From contig NZ_CP054394.1 in the NCBI RefSeq assembly GCF_022539405.1, positions 808,501-872,500 on the forward strand: a stretch of DNA of 64,000 nt, in the 5' to 3' direction. Position numbers and translations under genes: made by a program. This document shows, one piece after another, positions 8,517-17,655 of the stretch. The stretch is from Natranaerofaba carboxydovora (GTDB taxonomy: Bacteria > Bacillota > Natranaerobiia > Natranaerobiales > Natranaerofabaceae). Within the stretch, counting starts at the first letter, position 1; every line of letters begins with the position of its first letter. The notes under the pieces are model-generated. The model searched no databases. It saw only the letters and a program-made list of their open reading frames with translations, and was not told the origin of the DNA.

Positions 8517-9181
8517 GTGATCAAAAAGATGCATTATTAAATAAAATAGACTTTTCTAAAGGCGGATTAGTACCTGCAATAGTTCAGGATAGTGAAACAG
8601 ATAAAGTGCTGATGTTAGCATATATGAATAAAGAAGCTGTAGAAAAGACAGTAGACACAGGGTACACTTGGTTTTACAGTAGATCCAGGGATAAACTGTG
8701 GAATAAAGGCGAGACTTCAGGCAACAAACAAAAAGTTACTTCTATAGCTGTTGATTGTGATAGTGATACTCTTCTTATTTATGTAAAACCCCTCGGGCCA
8801 GCTTGTCATACAGGAAAAGAGACCTGTTTTTTTGACAATCATGCTATAGATGTACATAATGATAAAGAAGGCGAAGCTATTAGTGAAAACTCTGAAGATA
8901 TGTTTTATTATCTAGAGAAAGTTATCAAAGATAGACTAGAAAAAAGACCTGAAAGCTCTTATGTAGTAAAATTAAATGATAAAGGGGAGAACAATGTATT
9001 AAAGAAAATCGGAGAAGAATCTGCAGAGCTTATAATGGCAATTAAAGATAAAAATGATACTGAAATTGTACATGAAGCAGCTGATTTAATTTTCCACTTA
9101 CTACTATCTTTAGAAGGTACAGATGTTTCTCTGGCAGATGTAATAGATGAATTAAAGAAAAGGCATAAAGATAAATCATAA
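8513..9181 (+). CDS. hisIE: Bifunctional phosphoribosyl-AMP cyclohydrolase / phosphoribosyl-ATP pyrophosphatase
   Basis: A fusion of the two enzymes for steps 2 and 3. Residues about 1-120 are HisI, with [19 protein letters not shown] and the metal-binding Cys and Asp residues in DCDSD and [13 protein letters not shown]. Residues about 130-222 are HisE, with [13 protein letters not shown] and [11 protein letters not shown]. It starts at TTG 8513, overlapping hisF. An end fragment of the repeat family touches its stop codon. Confidence 0.95.
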   Translation: MSDQKDALLNKIDFSKGGLVPAIVQDSETDKVLMLAYMNKEAVEKTVDTGYTWFYSRSRDKLWNKGETSGNKQKVTSIAVDCDSDTLLIYVKPLGPACHTGKETCFFDNHAIDVHNDKEGEAISENSEDMFYYLEKVIKDRLEKRPESSYVVKLNDKGENNVLKKIGEESAELIMAIKDKNDTEIVHEAADLIFHLLLSLEGTDVSLADVIDELKKRHKDKS

Positions 9182-9223
9182 TTCTACTGCAAAAAGTCTA
9201 TTCACATAAGTAAGCATAGAAAA
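9180..9223. repeat. Single-end fragment of the palindromic repeat family
   Basis: ATTCTACTGCAAAAAGTCTA and the following CATAAG match one end of the longer elements, in the same variant as the repeat at 6112 (CTACTGC). No opposite end is visible before the next gene. It overlaps the hisIE stop codon. Confidence 0.65.
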
Positions 9224-9239
9224 AGAAATGAGGAGATCA

Positions 9240-10067
9240 ATGTTGTTTGACTATCATATTCACACTTCTAGATGTGGTCACGCTAACGGGAAGATGGAGG
9301 ACTATGTCAAAAAAGCTATAGATAAAGAACTGGTGGAGATAGGTTTTAGCGATCACTTTCCCATGGATGTATTAGGGTTTTCTGATGATACTATTTGTTC
9401 AATGAAGTATGAGGAGCTAGAAGAGTATTTTGCAGACATAAACGAGCTAAGAGACAAATATAAAGACAAAATTAAAATCAGAACCGGAATTGAAATGGAC
9501 TATCAGGAAGATATAGAAGATATGTTAAGAAAGTATACTAATGATAATAGGTGGGACTATATAATTGGTTCTATTCATTTTATAGATGGTTATGATTTTA
9601 GTAAGCCAGGGCAAGAAGAATTTTTTGCCGATAGATCTATAGATGATTTGTATATTAAGTATTTTGAAAAAGTTAAAAACCTTGCTAGTTCAGGTTTGTT
9701 TGATATAATAGCTCATATTGACCTGATCAAAAAATTTGGTTGTCATCCTGAAAAATTATCTTTGGATGAAATATATCGTGAGATAGCAAAGGTCTTATCT
9801 GGAGCAGACCTTGCTGTTGAAATAAATACGGCGGGGTGGAGGCACCCTGTGAAAGAGCAGTATCCTTCATTAACTTTTATTAAAGAACTTGTTAAAAGAA
9901 ACGTTCCTTTGACATTTGGCTCAGATGCCCATAGCCCTGATGATGTGGCTTATAATTTTAGCAATGTTTTTAAAGAGCTAAAACGTTTGGGACTAGAAAC
10001 AAATATAATTTATGGTTTTAGTAAAAGAAAACCTTTTTGTGTAGAAGATTTAGGAGGGATAAGATAA
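9240..10067 (+). CDS. hisK: Histidinol-phosphatase, PHP family
   Basis: The PHP metal motif DYHIHTSRCGHA opens the protein. Further metal ligands are visible in FSDHFPMD, IGSIHFID, IIAHIDLIKKFG and FGSDAHSP. The HisB here has no phosphatase domain, and this gene ends the histidine operon, so it most likely dephosphorylates histidinol phosphate. The start is ATG 9240, behind GAGGAGA. About 275 residues, the usual length. Confidence 0.88.
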   Translation: MLFDYHIHTSRCGHANGKMEDYVKKAIDKELVEIGFSDHFPMDVLGFSDDTICSMKYEELEEYFADINELRDKYKDKIKIRTGIEMDYQEDIEDMLRKYTNDNRWDYIIGSIHFIDGYDFSKPGQEEFFADRSIDDLYIKYFEKVKNLASSGLFDIIAHIDLIKKFGCHPEKLSLDEIYREIAKVLSGADLAVEINTAGWRHPVKEQYPSLTFIKELVKRNVPLTFGSDAHSPDDVAYNFSNVFKELKRLGLETNIIYGFSKRKPFCVEDLGGIR

Positions 10068-10068
10068 A

Positions 10069-10518
10069 TTGAAACTAACTCTCAGATCATACTGGGCTGT
10101 GAAATTTCTTCTTTATCTAGCGATTAATTTTGAAGAGGGGATTGTTCCTCTGAAAAAGGCTTCTAATGTTCTTGGTATCTCCGAAAAATACTTAGAACAG
10201 TTAGTTATTCCCTTAAAAAAGGAAAATCTAATTAGAAGCTCTAGAGGTGCTAGCGGTGGCTATCAACTAAATAGGCCGCCTGGAAAGATCTCTGTATGGG
10301 AAATAGTTGCTCCTTTTGAGACTTCGGATGCTTTCGTGGAGAAAAATAGTGAAGCCAAAAAGGAAGAGGAAAAAGACCCAGAAATAAGACAGGTGGTTGA
10401 AGAGATGTACTATGATCTGCAGGAGGAAATGAAAAAATCGCTAGAAAAGCTCGATCTTAATAAATTATGTGAGGACTACCAAAATAAAAAGCAGGATGGT
10501 TTTATGTATTATATTTAA
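10069..10518 (+). CDS. Rrf2 family transcriptional regulator without the usual cysteine cluster
   Basis: The N terminus (LRSYWAVKFLLYLA) and the winged-helix wing RGASGGYQLNRPPGKISVWEIV are typical of Rrf2 proteins. IscR and NsrR have three Cys after the wing for an iron-sulfur cluster. Here that region (residues about 85-110) is a charged EAKKEEEKD stretch with no Cys, and only one Cys occurs near the C terminus. It may sense something without a cluster, like CymR of Bacillus. It starts at TTG 10069, one base after hisK, so it could be co-transcribed. Its target genes are not evident. Confidence 0.82.
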   Translation: MKLTLRSYWAVKFLLYLAINFEEGIVPLKKASNVLGISEKYLEQLVIPLKKENLIRSSRGASGGYQLNRPPGKISVWEIVAPFETSDAFVEKNSEAKKEEEKDPEIRQVVEEMYYDLQEEMKKSLEKLDLNKLCEDYQNKKQDGFMYYI

Positions 10519-10559
10519 GAATATATTATATTCACTAGTGATGGTGGGTGAGGTCATAT

Positions 10560-11036
10560 ATGTATAAGTTAACTTATAACAGCCCCTTTGGGGTGATTAG
10601 TTTTATCCATGATAAAAATGTCTTGTATGAAGTAATCCTGCCTGGTCAAAGACCTGCAGGATGTTTTTCTTGTGAAGAGCTTGATGAAGCAGGTTTTCCA
10701 CAATTAGAAAAACAGCTAGAAGATTATTTTAACAAAAGGGAAAAAACTTTTACTATTGAATTAGCCTTTGATGGGACGTCTGATTTTACAAGGGAAGTAT
10801 TGTTAGAGTTAAAGAAAATATCTCTAGGAGAGCTAACCACGTACAAAGAGCTTTCTCTGAAGTTAAAAGGAAAGTCTTATTACTCTCGTGCCGTAGGAAA
10901 CGCTGTGGGTAAAAACCCACTACCTTTAGTAATCCCCTGTCATAGGGTGGTCAAAACAGATGGAAGTTTAGGAGGATTTTCCAGCGGAGTAGAGTTAAAA
11001 AGAAAAATATTAAGTTTTGAAGGGTATAGATTTTAG
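10560..11036 (+). CDS. ogt: Methylated-DNA--protein-cysteine methyltransferase
   Basis: This suicide repair protein would transfer the methyl group from O6-methylguanine to its own Cys. The active-site block IPCHRVVKTDGSLGGFSSG contains PCHRV, followed by the usual C-terminal helix. The helix-turn-helix region (TTYKELSLKLKG and AVGNAVGKNPLP) precedes it. About 158 residues with a reduced N-terminal domain. The start is ATG 10560, behind GGTGAGGT. The gene is not linked functionally to its neighbours. Confidence 0.93.
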   Translation: MYKLTYNSPFGVISFIHDKNVLYEVILPGQRPAGCFSCEELDEAGFPQLEKQLEDYFNKREKTFTIELAFDGTSDFTREVLLELKKISLGELTTYKELSLKLKGKSYYSRAVGNAVGKNPLPLVIPCHRVVKTDGSLGGFSSGVELKRKILSFEGYRF

Positions 11037-11078
11037 TTATAATGCAAATAAGATGATTAATATTAGGAGGACAAAAGT

Positions 11079-12257
11079 ATGAGCTTAAGATACCTTAGTG
11101 GAGGGGAATCCCACGGTCCGTGCTTGACAGCGATAATAGAAGGGTTTTGGTCAGGGGTGGAAATATCACCGGAAAATATAAATAATGAGCTAAAAAGAAG
11201 ACAGCAGGGTTACGGCAGAGGCGGACGAATGAAAATAGAAAGTGACGAAGTAGACATACTATCCGGTGTTAGGCTTAAAAAGACCCTTGGGACTCCCATT
11301 ACCCTTCAGATAAAAAACAAAGATTATGAAAACTGGAAGGAAGTTATGGACCCCGAAGGAGAAGAGGATGATAAGAGTAGAAGTTTAATAGAAGAAAAAA
11401 GTGTGACAAAACCAAGGCCCGGTCATGTTGATCTTTCCGGGGCTTTGAAATATGGTCATAAAGATATTAGAAATGTCCTAGAAAGAGCAAGTGCCAGGGA
11501 AACAGCAGTAAGAGTTGCCATTGGAGGGCTTTCTAAAGAGCTTCTAAATAAATTAAATATAAGCATTTCAAGTCATGTGTTGTCGATAGGATCTGTTTCT
11601 ATTAATGATATAGCTGGTGACAGCTTTTATGAATCAGCAGATGATTCTGAAACCAGATGTCTTGATAAAAATGTTACTGAAAAGATGAAAAAAGAAATAG
11701 ATACAGCAAAAGAACGAGGGGAATCCCTTGGAGGTACTTTTGAAGTTATAGTAAATGGTCTGCCACCTGGAATTGGAGATTATGTGCACTGGGATAAAAA
11801 ACTAGATGGAAGACTAAGTAGTGCTATTATGAGTATTCAAGGAGTTAAAGGAGTAGAGATTGGTTTAGGATTTGAAAGCAGTAGGCTTTTTGGTTCTAAA
11901 GTACATGATGAAATATATTATTCTAAAAGCGAAAAATCTTTTCGTAGGAAGACAAACAATGCTGGAGGATTAGAAGGAGGAGTAACTAATGGGGCACCTC
12001 TTATTATAAGAGGTGCAATGAAACCCATACCAACTCTTTATACCCCACTTAAAAGTGTTTCTTTAGATACCAAAGAAGCTTTTGAAGCAAGTGTTGAGAG
12101 ATCAGACTGCTGTGCTGTACCTGCATGCAGCGTAATCGCAGAGAATGTTATAGCCTGGGAAATATGTAAGGCAATTAAAGAAAAGTTTGGTGGAGATTCA
12201 TTTGAAGAACTTAAGCGCTCTTATGAAGCTTATCTGGCCTATTTAAGGGAGGTTTAA
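11079..12257 (+). CDS. aroC: Chorismate synthase
   Basis: Chorismate synthase removes phosphate from EPSP to give chorismate, using reduced FMN. The N terminus RYLSGGESHGPCLTAIIEG, RRQQGYGRGGRM, RASARETAVRVAIG and the C-terminal ERSDCCAVPACSVIAENVIA are signature blocks in a 392-residue protein. ATG 11079 follows TAGGAGG. aroB starts 3 bp after the stop, so the two genes form one unit. Confidence 0.96.
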   Translation: MSLRYLSGGESHGPCLTAIIEGFWSGVEISPENINNELKRRQQGYGRGGRMKIESDEVDILSGVRLKKTLGTPITLQIKNKDYENWKEVMDPEGEEDDKSRSLIEEKSVTKPRPGHVDLSGALKYGHKDIRNVLERASARETAVRVAIGGLSKELLNKLNISISSHVLSIGSVSINDIAGDSFYESADDSETRCLDKNVTEKMKKEIDTAKERGESLGGTFEVIVNGLPPGIGDYVHWDKKLDGRLSSAIMSIQGVKGVEIGLGFESSRLFGSKVHDEIYYSKSEKSFRRKTNNAGGLEGGVTNGAPLIIRGAMKPIPTLYTPLKSVSLDTKEAFEASVERSDCCAVPACSVIAENVIAWEICKAIKEKFGGDSFEELKRSYEAYLAYLREV

Positions 12258-12260
12258 TAA

Positions 12261-13349
12261 ATGGAGATTAATGTAAAAACACCTGAAAAAACCTATCCGA
12301 TTAAGATAGGCTTTGATAATTTATATTTACTTGAAGAATTATTAGAAGGTGCTTCTAAGGCCATAATTGTTACTGATGAAAATGTATACGGGTTGTATTA
12401 TAAAAAAGTAGAAGAGATTTTTTATAAGATTAAAGAGAAGAAAGGTTTAGAATTTAGGTGGAAGGTACTTACCGGCGGAGAAGAAACAAAAAACCTAAAA
12501 AATGCTAGTGAATTATATGATGAAGCCTGTGATTTTCAGATGGACAGGGATTCATTTTTTGTAGCTTTTGGCGGTGGTGTGATAGGTGATTTGTGCGGAT
12601 TTGTGGCTAGTACTTATATGCGGGGAACAAGATTTTTACAACTGCCAACTACACTATTAGCTCAGGTCGATAGCAGCGTAGGTGGAAAAGTTGCTATCAA
12701 TCATCCTATGCAAAAGAACTTAATAGGAAGTTTTTATCATCCTGAAGCTGTTTTAATGGATCTAAACTTTTTGTTAACCCTGCCAGAGAGAGAGTTTAAT
12801 GCCGGTTTGGCTGAGGTGGTTAAATCTGCTATACTAAGAGACCGGGATTATTTTTATTTTGTTAAGGACTACTTAGACAAATTTTCTTCTTTAGAAAGTA
12901 AAAAAAGCAAACAGGACCTTGTAAAGATAATTGGTAGGGCTTGTGAGATTAAGGCAGAGATAGTAAAGCAGGACGAAAAAGACCATGGTATAAGACAGCT
13001 TCTAAATCTTGGTCATACTTTTGGTCATGCCTTAGAAGGGATGACAGGGTACTCTTATTTTAAGCATGGAGAGGCTGTAATGTGGGGGATAATATTTGCT
13101 TCAAGGCTTTCTTTTGAACAGGGTATATTATCAGAAAATGATAAAAATGAGATCTATGAAATTATCAATGAACTTAACCCTCCTCCTTTGCCAGAGAAAT
13201 TTGTACCCCAAGATATGGAAAGATATTTTGCTACTGATAAAAAAAGACGGGGTAGTGTAATTCCTTTTATCCTGCCTTTGGAAATTGGTAAAGCGGAAAT
13301 TTTTAAAGAGATAGCTATATCAGATGCTATATCTGTGGTAGATGATTAA
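12261..13349 (+). CDS. aroB: 3-dehydroquinate synthase
   Basis: AroB cyclises DAHP to dehydroquinate with NAD and a divalent metal. FGGGVIGDLCGFVASTYMRG is the NAD and substrate block, VDSSVGGKVAINH follows, and the metal ligands are in FNAGLAEVVKSA and LLNLGHTFGHALE. 362 residues, normal length. It follows aroC with a 3-bp gap and precedes an ATPase gene by 36 bp. Confidence 0.96.
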   Translation: MEINVKTPEKTYPIKIGFDNLYLLEELLEGASKAIIVTDENVYGLYYKKVEEIFYKIKEKKGLEFRWKVLTGGEETKNLKNASELYDEACDFQMDRDSFFVAFGGGVIGDLCGFVASTYMRGTRFLQLPTTLLAQVDSSVGGKVAINHPMQKNLIGSFYHPEAVLMDLNFLLTLPEREFNAGLAEVVKSAILRDRDYFYFVKDYLDKFSSLESKKSKQDLVKIIGRACEIKAEIVKQDEKDHGIRQLLNLGHTFGHALEGMTGYSYFKHGEAVMWGIIFASRLSFEQGILSENDKNEIYEIINELNPPPLPEKFVPQDMERYFATDKKRRGSVIPFILPLEIGKAEIFKEIAISDAISVVDD

Positions 13350-13385
13350 AGTAAGCTATGAAAAAGCTGTAAGGAGGTGCTATTT

Positions 13386-15107
13386 ATGGCTGATTTAGAA
13401 TACTTACTTAAAACACTTAATCGGATAGATGGAAAAGGGTATAAAGCTTATAAGGATATCCAAGGTCAGTATGATTACCTTGAAGGCACGTTATATATAG
13501 ATTATGTCCAGGGGGATCCTTTTGCTAGCCCATCCAAGTTACGTTTCAGGGTTCCTATGAGTATAGCTAATTTTCCTGAGAAGCTTTTTGCCAACAAATC
13601 CAGAAAAGTTGCCCTTGAAGATTATTTGACCAGGGCTTTTTCTAAAGCGTGTAACAAATCAAAAGGAGGAAAAGGTACTGGTAAAAGCGGCATGATCGCT
13701 ATTGATTCTGGGAAACAGGAAGTTTTGGAGAGAACTTCAATGGTTGTGACAAATGAATATGTGGAAGCAAGATTTGTAGTTGGACTGCCTGCCAAAGGCA
13801 GGAAAATTCTAGGTAAAGTATGTGCCGAGATGTTTGAAAAAGAGATTACCGATATAGTTAAAGAATCTTTGCTTTATGAATCTTTTGAACCTCAAAAACT
13901 TGAAGAGCACGTAGCAGTTGTAGAAGATCAAGATTACCTGAGAGATTATCTAAAGAATAGTGGATATATAGCTTTTGTTGGTAATGGCGCAATTTTGCCA
14001 AGAAGAAGTGGAGTAGATGATAGGCCATTAACTAAAGGCGCTGTCAAATTTCAATCCCCTTCTAATTTGGAAGTTGAAATAGAACTGCCAAATCGTGGCA
14101 AAGTGAAAGGAATGGGTGTTAAAGAAGGAGTTACTTTGATAGTAGGTGGAGGTTATCACGGCAAATCCACACTTTTGAAAGCTATCGAAAGGGGAATATA
14201 TAATCACCTTCCCGGTGATGGACGAGAACTTGTGGTATCTTTAGAGGAATCTGTAAAAATAAGAGCTGAAGATGGACGCAAAGTTGAAAAAGTAAATATA
14301 AGTCCTTTTATAAACAATTTGCCTCATGGTGCAGATACCAAAAGCTTCTCAAGCGAAGATGCAAGTGGCTCAACCTCTCAGGCCGCAAACATTATGGAAG
14401 CCCTTGAGATGGGAGCTAAAGCTTTACTATTGGATGAGGATACCTCAGCAACAAATTTTATGATTAGAGATGTAAGGATGCAAAACCTAGTAGCTAAGGA
14501 TAAAGAGCCTATTACTCCCTTTATTGACAAAATTCGTTCAATGTATGCTGACCTGGGTGTTAGTACTGTGCTTGTTGTAGGTGGTTCAGGGGACTACTTT
14601 GATGTTTCTGATAGTGTTATAATGATGGATAATTATGAAGCATACGAAGTTACTAAAGAGGCAAAAGATATTGCTAAAGATTACGAAACTAAAAGATCTT
14701 TAGAAGGTGGAGATAATTTTGGTGAGGTATTATTTAGAACACCTGCAGCAGGCGGTCTTGATCCAAGAAAAGGTAAAAAGAAGAAAATAAAGCAAAGGGG
14801 ACTTCACCAGATTCAATATGGTATAGAAGAGATACTTCTTCAAGATGTAGAGCAACTGGTGGATGAGAGCCAGACCAGAGCCATAGGAGAAGCTATTTAT
14901 TATCTTTATAAAAATTATTTAAAAAATGGATGGTCGCTAAAAGAATCTATTGATAAAATAATGGAAGATATTGATAACAAAGGTTTAGATATTATATCGG
15001 AGTTTAAAGGAGGAGAACATCCAGGGGAGTATGCCAGATTTCGCCCTTTTGAAATTGCTTCTGCTCTAAACAGGCTTAGAAGCTTCTCTGTGAAAACACT
15101 AAAATAA
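13386..15107 (+). CDS. P-loop ATPase of the ABC-ATPase (PF09818-like) family, function unknown
   Basis: The protein of about 573 residues has a Walker A motif, GGGYHGKSTL, near residue 258, and a Walker B-like ALLLDEDTSATNFM near residue 355. In between lies FSSEDASGSTSQAANI, which resembles an ABC signature. The N-terminal 200 residues are typical of this family, which is widespread in Firmicutes without a defined job. There are no membrane segments. ATG 13386 is set by a perfect AAGGAGGTG seven bases upstream. A 223-bp repeat begins 3 bp after its stop. Confidence 0.85.
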   Translation: MADLEYLLKTLNRIDGKGYKAYKDIQGQYDYLEGTLYIDYVQGDPFASPSKLRFRVPMSIANFPEKLFANKSRKVALEDYLTRAFSKACNKSKGGKGTGKSGMIAIDSGKQEVLERTSMVVTNEYVEARFVVGLPAKGRKILGKVCAEMFEKEITDIVKESLLYESFEPQKLEEHVAVVEDQDYLRDYLKNSGYIAFVGNGAILPRRSGVDDRPLTKGAVKFQSPSNLEVEIELPNRGKVKGMGVKEGVTLIVGGGYHGKSTLLKAIERGIYNHLPGDGRELVVSLEESVKIRAEDGRKVEKVNISPFINNLPHGADTKSFSSEDASGSTSQAANIMEALEMGAKALLLDEDTSATNFMIRDVRMQNLVAKDKEPITPFIDKIRSMYADLGVSTVLVVGGSGDYFDVSDSVIMMDNYEAYEVTKEAKDIAKDYETKRSLEGGDNFGEVLFRTPAAGGLDPRKGKKKKIKQRGLHQIQYGIEEILLQDVEQLVDESQTRAIGEAIYYLYKNYLKNGWSLKESIDKIMEDIDNKGLDIISEFKGGEHPGEYARFRPFEIASALNRLRSFSVKTLK

Positions 15108-15110
15108 TAG

Positions 15111-15333
15111 TGATTCTGGTGCAAAAAGTCATATGAACAAAGTTTTGTTTTTAATTGCAATACATCTTGATGAAAAGCAGGAGAAATAAGGTCTAATGAC
15201 AGGATGTCATTAGCTAATCGAACTCAGGACGAGTTCTTTGATTAGGGAACCTTATTTCGACTGCTTACGAATCTTAGATGTATCAATTAAAAACACTATA
15301 GCTTATGTGAATAGACTTTTTGCACCAGAATCA
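15111..15333. repeat. 223-bp MITE-like palindromic element, copy 1
   Basis: Perfect 20-bp terminal inverted repeats: TGATTCTGGTGCAAAAAGTC on the left and its exact complement at 15314-15333. The element is flanked on both sides by ATAG (15107-15110 and 15334-15337), as expected of a 4-bp target duplication. The two halves pair over most of their length. The core forms three stems. P1 is GAAATAAGGT (15183-15192) with ACCTTATTTC (15249-15258). P2 is CTAATGACA (15193) with TGTCATTAG (15205). P3 is CTAATC-GAACTC (15214) with GAGTTC (15231) and GATTAG (15240). No protein is encoded. Confidence 0.9.
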
Positions 15334-15378
15334 ATAGCTAGTTTTAGATTAAAAATTAATTTGTAATGAGGTGTAAAT

Positions 15379-16683
15379 ATGATCAAGTGGAATAAGTTTT
15401 TTCTTTTAATCGTTATTTTAGCTTTGGTAGTAGGTCTTTTATATCCTACGTCATCTTATGTGAGGGATAATGCTAATCTTGGTCTTGATCTAGCTGGTGG
15501 GGTATATGTACTTCTTGAAGCAGAAGACGTAGATGATGAAGTAGATGAGGACGATGCTGTTGAAAGGGCTATGACTGTAATTAGAAGTAGAGTGGATGAA
15601 CTCGGTGTAAGTGAGCCTGTTCTACAAAGAGAAGGTAGAAACAGGATTAGGATCGAGCTTGCAGGCGAGGATTTGGACAGAGATGAAGCTATGGAAGTTA
15701 TTGGAAGGACTGCTCAGTTAAAATTTTTTGGTCCAGAAATTTTGGACGATCCTGACTTTGATGCAGATGTGATTAGAGAAGTGGAGGAAGAAGAGCAAAC
15801 AGAAGTTATTTCACAGGAAGTATTAGATAGACACGAGCCCCTTCTTACTGGAGATGACTTGGCGGATGCATCTGCGTCTTATGATCCTCAGGGTAGGCCT
15901 TTTGTGGGGATAGAATTTACTTCAGAAGGCAGAGATAAATTTGCTGAGGCAACTACTCAATATGTTAACCAACCTATATTAATGGTACTTGACAATGAAG
16001 TTATATCTGCTCCTAATGTTAATGAGCCTATAACAGGTGGTAATGCTTCAATAGAGAATGTAGGTGATATCAGTGAAGCAAGTAATATTGCACTGATGCT
16101 AAGGACAGGAGCCCTTCCTGTAACATTAAATGAACTAGAAACAAGAACGGTAGGCCCTACCCTTGGTGCTGAATTACTTGACAATAGTGTTGTTGCTGCA
16201 AGTATTGGCCTTGGCCTTGTGCTTTTATTCATGGTGGCTTTTTATCGCCTACCAGGTATAATGTCCTGTTTTGCCCTGGGATTATATTTAATAATATTAT
16301 TTATGGTTCTGATAGGTATAGGTGCAACCTTTACTCTACCCGGCATAGCTGGACTTGTGTTATCAATTGGGATGGCGGTTGATGCAAACGTTATTATTTT
16401 TGAACGTATTAAAGAAGAACTTCGGGATAAAAAGACTTTGAGGACATCTGTTGACTCTGGATTTAAAAAGGCACTTTCAACTATATTGGATTCTAATGTT
16501 ACAACCCTTATCGGTGCTTCTATACTATTTTATTTTGGTACAGGTCCGGTAAGAGGTTTTGCAGTTACATTAACAATAGGAATATTGGCCAGCATGTTCA
16601 CTGCTATAATATTTTCGAAGTTTATTTTAAAAACACTTGTTCAAACAAGAATGGTAAAAAACACAAAATATTTTGGTGTGTAA
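15379..16683 (+). CDS. secD: Protein translocase subunit SecD
   Basis: SecD works with SecF at the SecYEG channel and uses the membrane potential to pull exported proteins. The N-terminal membrane segment (residues about 5-25) is followed by NLGLDLAGGVYVLLEAE, a large extracytoplasmic domain, and five more membrane segments from about residue 268, with GIGATFTLPGIAGLVLSIGMAVDANVI. The 434-residue form is of Firmicute and clostridial size. The extracytoplasmic part is rich in Asp and Glu. secF follows 12 bp later. yajC, often next to secD, is not here. Confidence 0.95.
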   Translation: MIKWNKFFLLIVILALVVGLLYPTSSYVRDNANLGLDLAGGVYVLLEAEDVDDEVDEDDAVERAMTVIRSRVDELGVSEPVLQREGRNRIRIELAGEDLDRDEAMEVIGRTAQLKFFGPEILDDPDFDADVIREVEEEEQTEVISQEVLDRHEPLLTGDDLADASASYDPQGRPFVGIEFTSEGRDKFAEATTQYVNQPILMVLDNEVISAPNVNEPITGGNASIENVGDISEASNIALMLRTGALPVTLNELETRTVGPTLGAELLDNSVVAASIGLGLVLLFMVAFYRLPGIMSCFALGLYLIILFMVLIGIGATFTLPGIAGLVLSIGMAVDANVIIFERIKEELRDKKTLRTSVDSGFKKALSTILDSNVTTLIGASILFYFGTGPVRGFAVTLTIGILASMFTAIIFSKFILKTLVQTRMVKNTKYFGV

Positions 16684-16695
16684 AGGAGTTTTACA

Positions 16696-17613
16696 ATGAA
16701 TTTTATAGATCAGGTTATAGATAAAAGAAAAAACTGGATTTCTATTTCGGGTGTAATTATTGTTCTTACTTTGATTATGTTTTTGATTAGGGGGCTTAAC
16801 TTCGGGATTGATTTTACCGGTGGAAGTATTTTGCACTTTGAGATAGGTGAAGAGTTTGAAACACAAGAGATAAGAGAAGTACTTCAAAATCATGGCTTAG
16901 AGGACAGTGTAATTCAAAAAGCCGGAGGCGAAGGTGAAGAAAGCGAAGTGGTAATAAGGACAGTTTCTTTGGATGAAGATGAAAGAAATGAAATTTTTAA
17001 CAGTATGCAGCAGGTTTGGCCCCAGATGACTGAAGATTCTATATTGAGAAGTGACAATGTTGGTGGGGTTATTGGTGCAGAGTTAAGGCAGCAGGCGATT
17101 ATAGCCTTAAGCATTGCTGTGGTAGCTATAATCTTATATATAACCTTTAGATTTGAGTTTAATTTTGCTGTAAGTGCGATAATTGCTTTAATTAATGATG
17201 TTTTCTTTGTACTTTTATTATTTTCAATTTTTCAATTTGAAATTGAAACTGCATTTGTTGCTGCCCTCTTAACAATTATGGGTTATTCAATAAACGATAC
17301 TATTGTGATTTTTGATAGAATACGCGAGAATTTGAATCTATATAAAAATTATAAAAAAGAAGAAGTCGTTAAAATGAGTCTTAAACGAACTTTAACTAGA
17401 TCAATTAATACATCATTTACGACCTTAATTGTACTTGGAAGCTTATTTATATTTGGTGGAATTACTATTAGGCCTTTTGTTGCGGCTTTATTATTTGGTG
17501 TAATAATTGGGACTTATTCATCAATTTTTCTAGCGCCAAATGTTTGGTTGATTTTACAGGATAGGTTAGGCAGTAAGAAGAAATTTAATGCTTCTTCACA
17601 TTCTGAAGCATAG
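16696..17613 (+). CDS. secF: Protein translocase subunit SecF
   Basis: SecF is the partner of SecD, a six-pass membrane protein. NFGIDFTGGSILHFEI near residue 38, GYSINDTIVIFDRIREN near 195 and the last membrane pair with FGVIIGTYSSIFLAPNVW are family motifs. 305 residues. Separate secD and secF genes contrast with the fused secDF of Bacillus subtilis and fit a clostridial host. Confidence 0.95.
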   Translation: MNFIDQVIDKRKNWISISGVIIVLTLIMFLIRGLNFGIDFTGGSILHFEIGEEFETQEIREVLQNHGLEDSVIQKAGGEGEESEVVIRTVSLDEDERNEIFNSMQQVWPQMTEDSILRSDNVGGVIGAELRQQAIIALSIAVVAIILYITFRFEFNFAVSAIIALINDVFFVLLLFSIFQFEIETAFVAALLTIMGYSINDTIVIFDRIRENLNLYKNYKKEEVVKMSLKRTLTRSINTSFTTLIVLGSLFIFGGITIRPFVAALLFGVIIGTYSSIFLAPNVWLILQDRLGSKKKFNASSHSEA

Positions 17614-17655
17614 AAGATAAGCTTAAGGGATTAGTAGGGGAGAGGAGTTATTACT

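Noticed and set aside
15183-15258. tRNA-like gene in the repeat core
   Set aside because: The three-stem fold looks like a partial cloverleaf, but there is no acceptor stem with CCA-side pairing, no TTCGA-type T loop and no anticodon arm of the right size.
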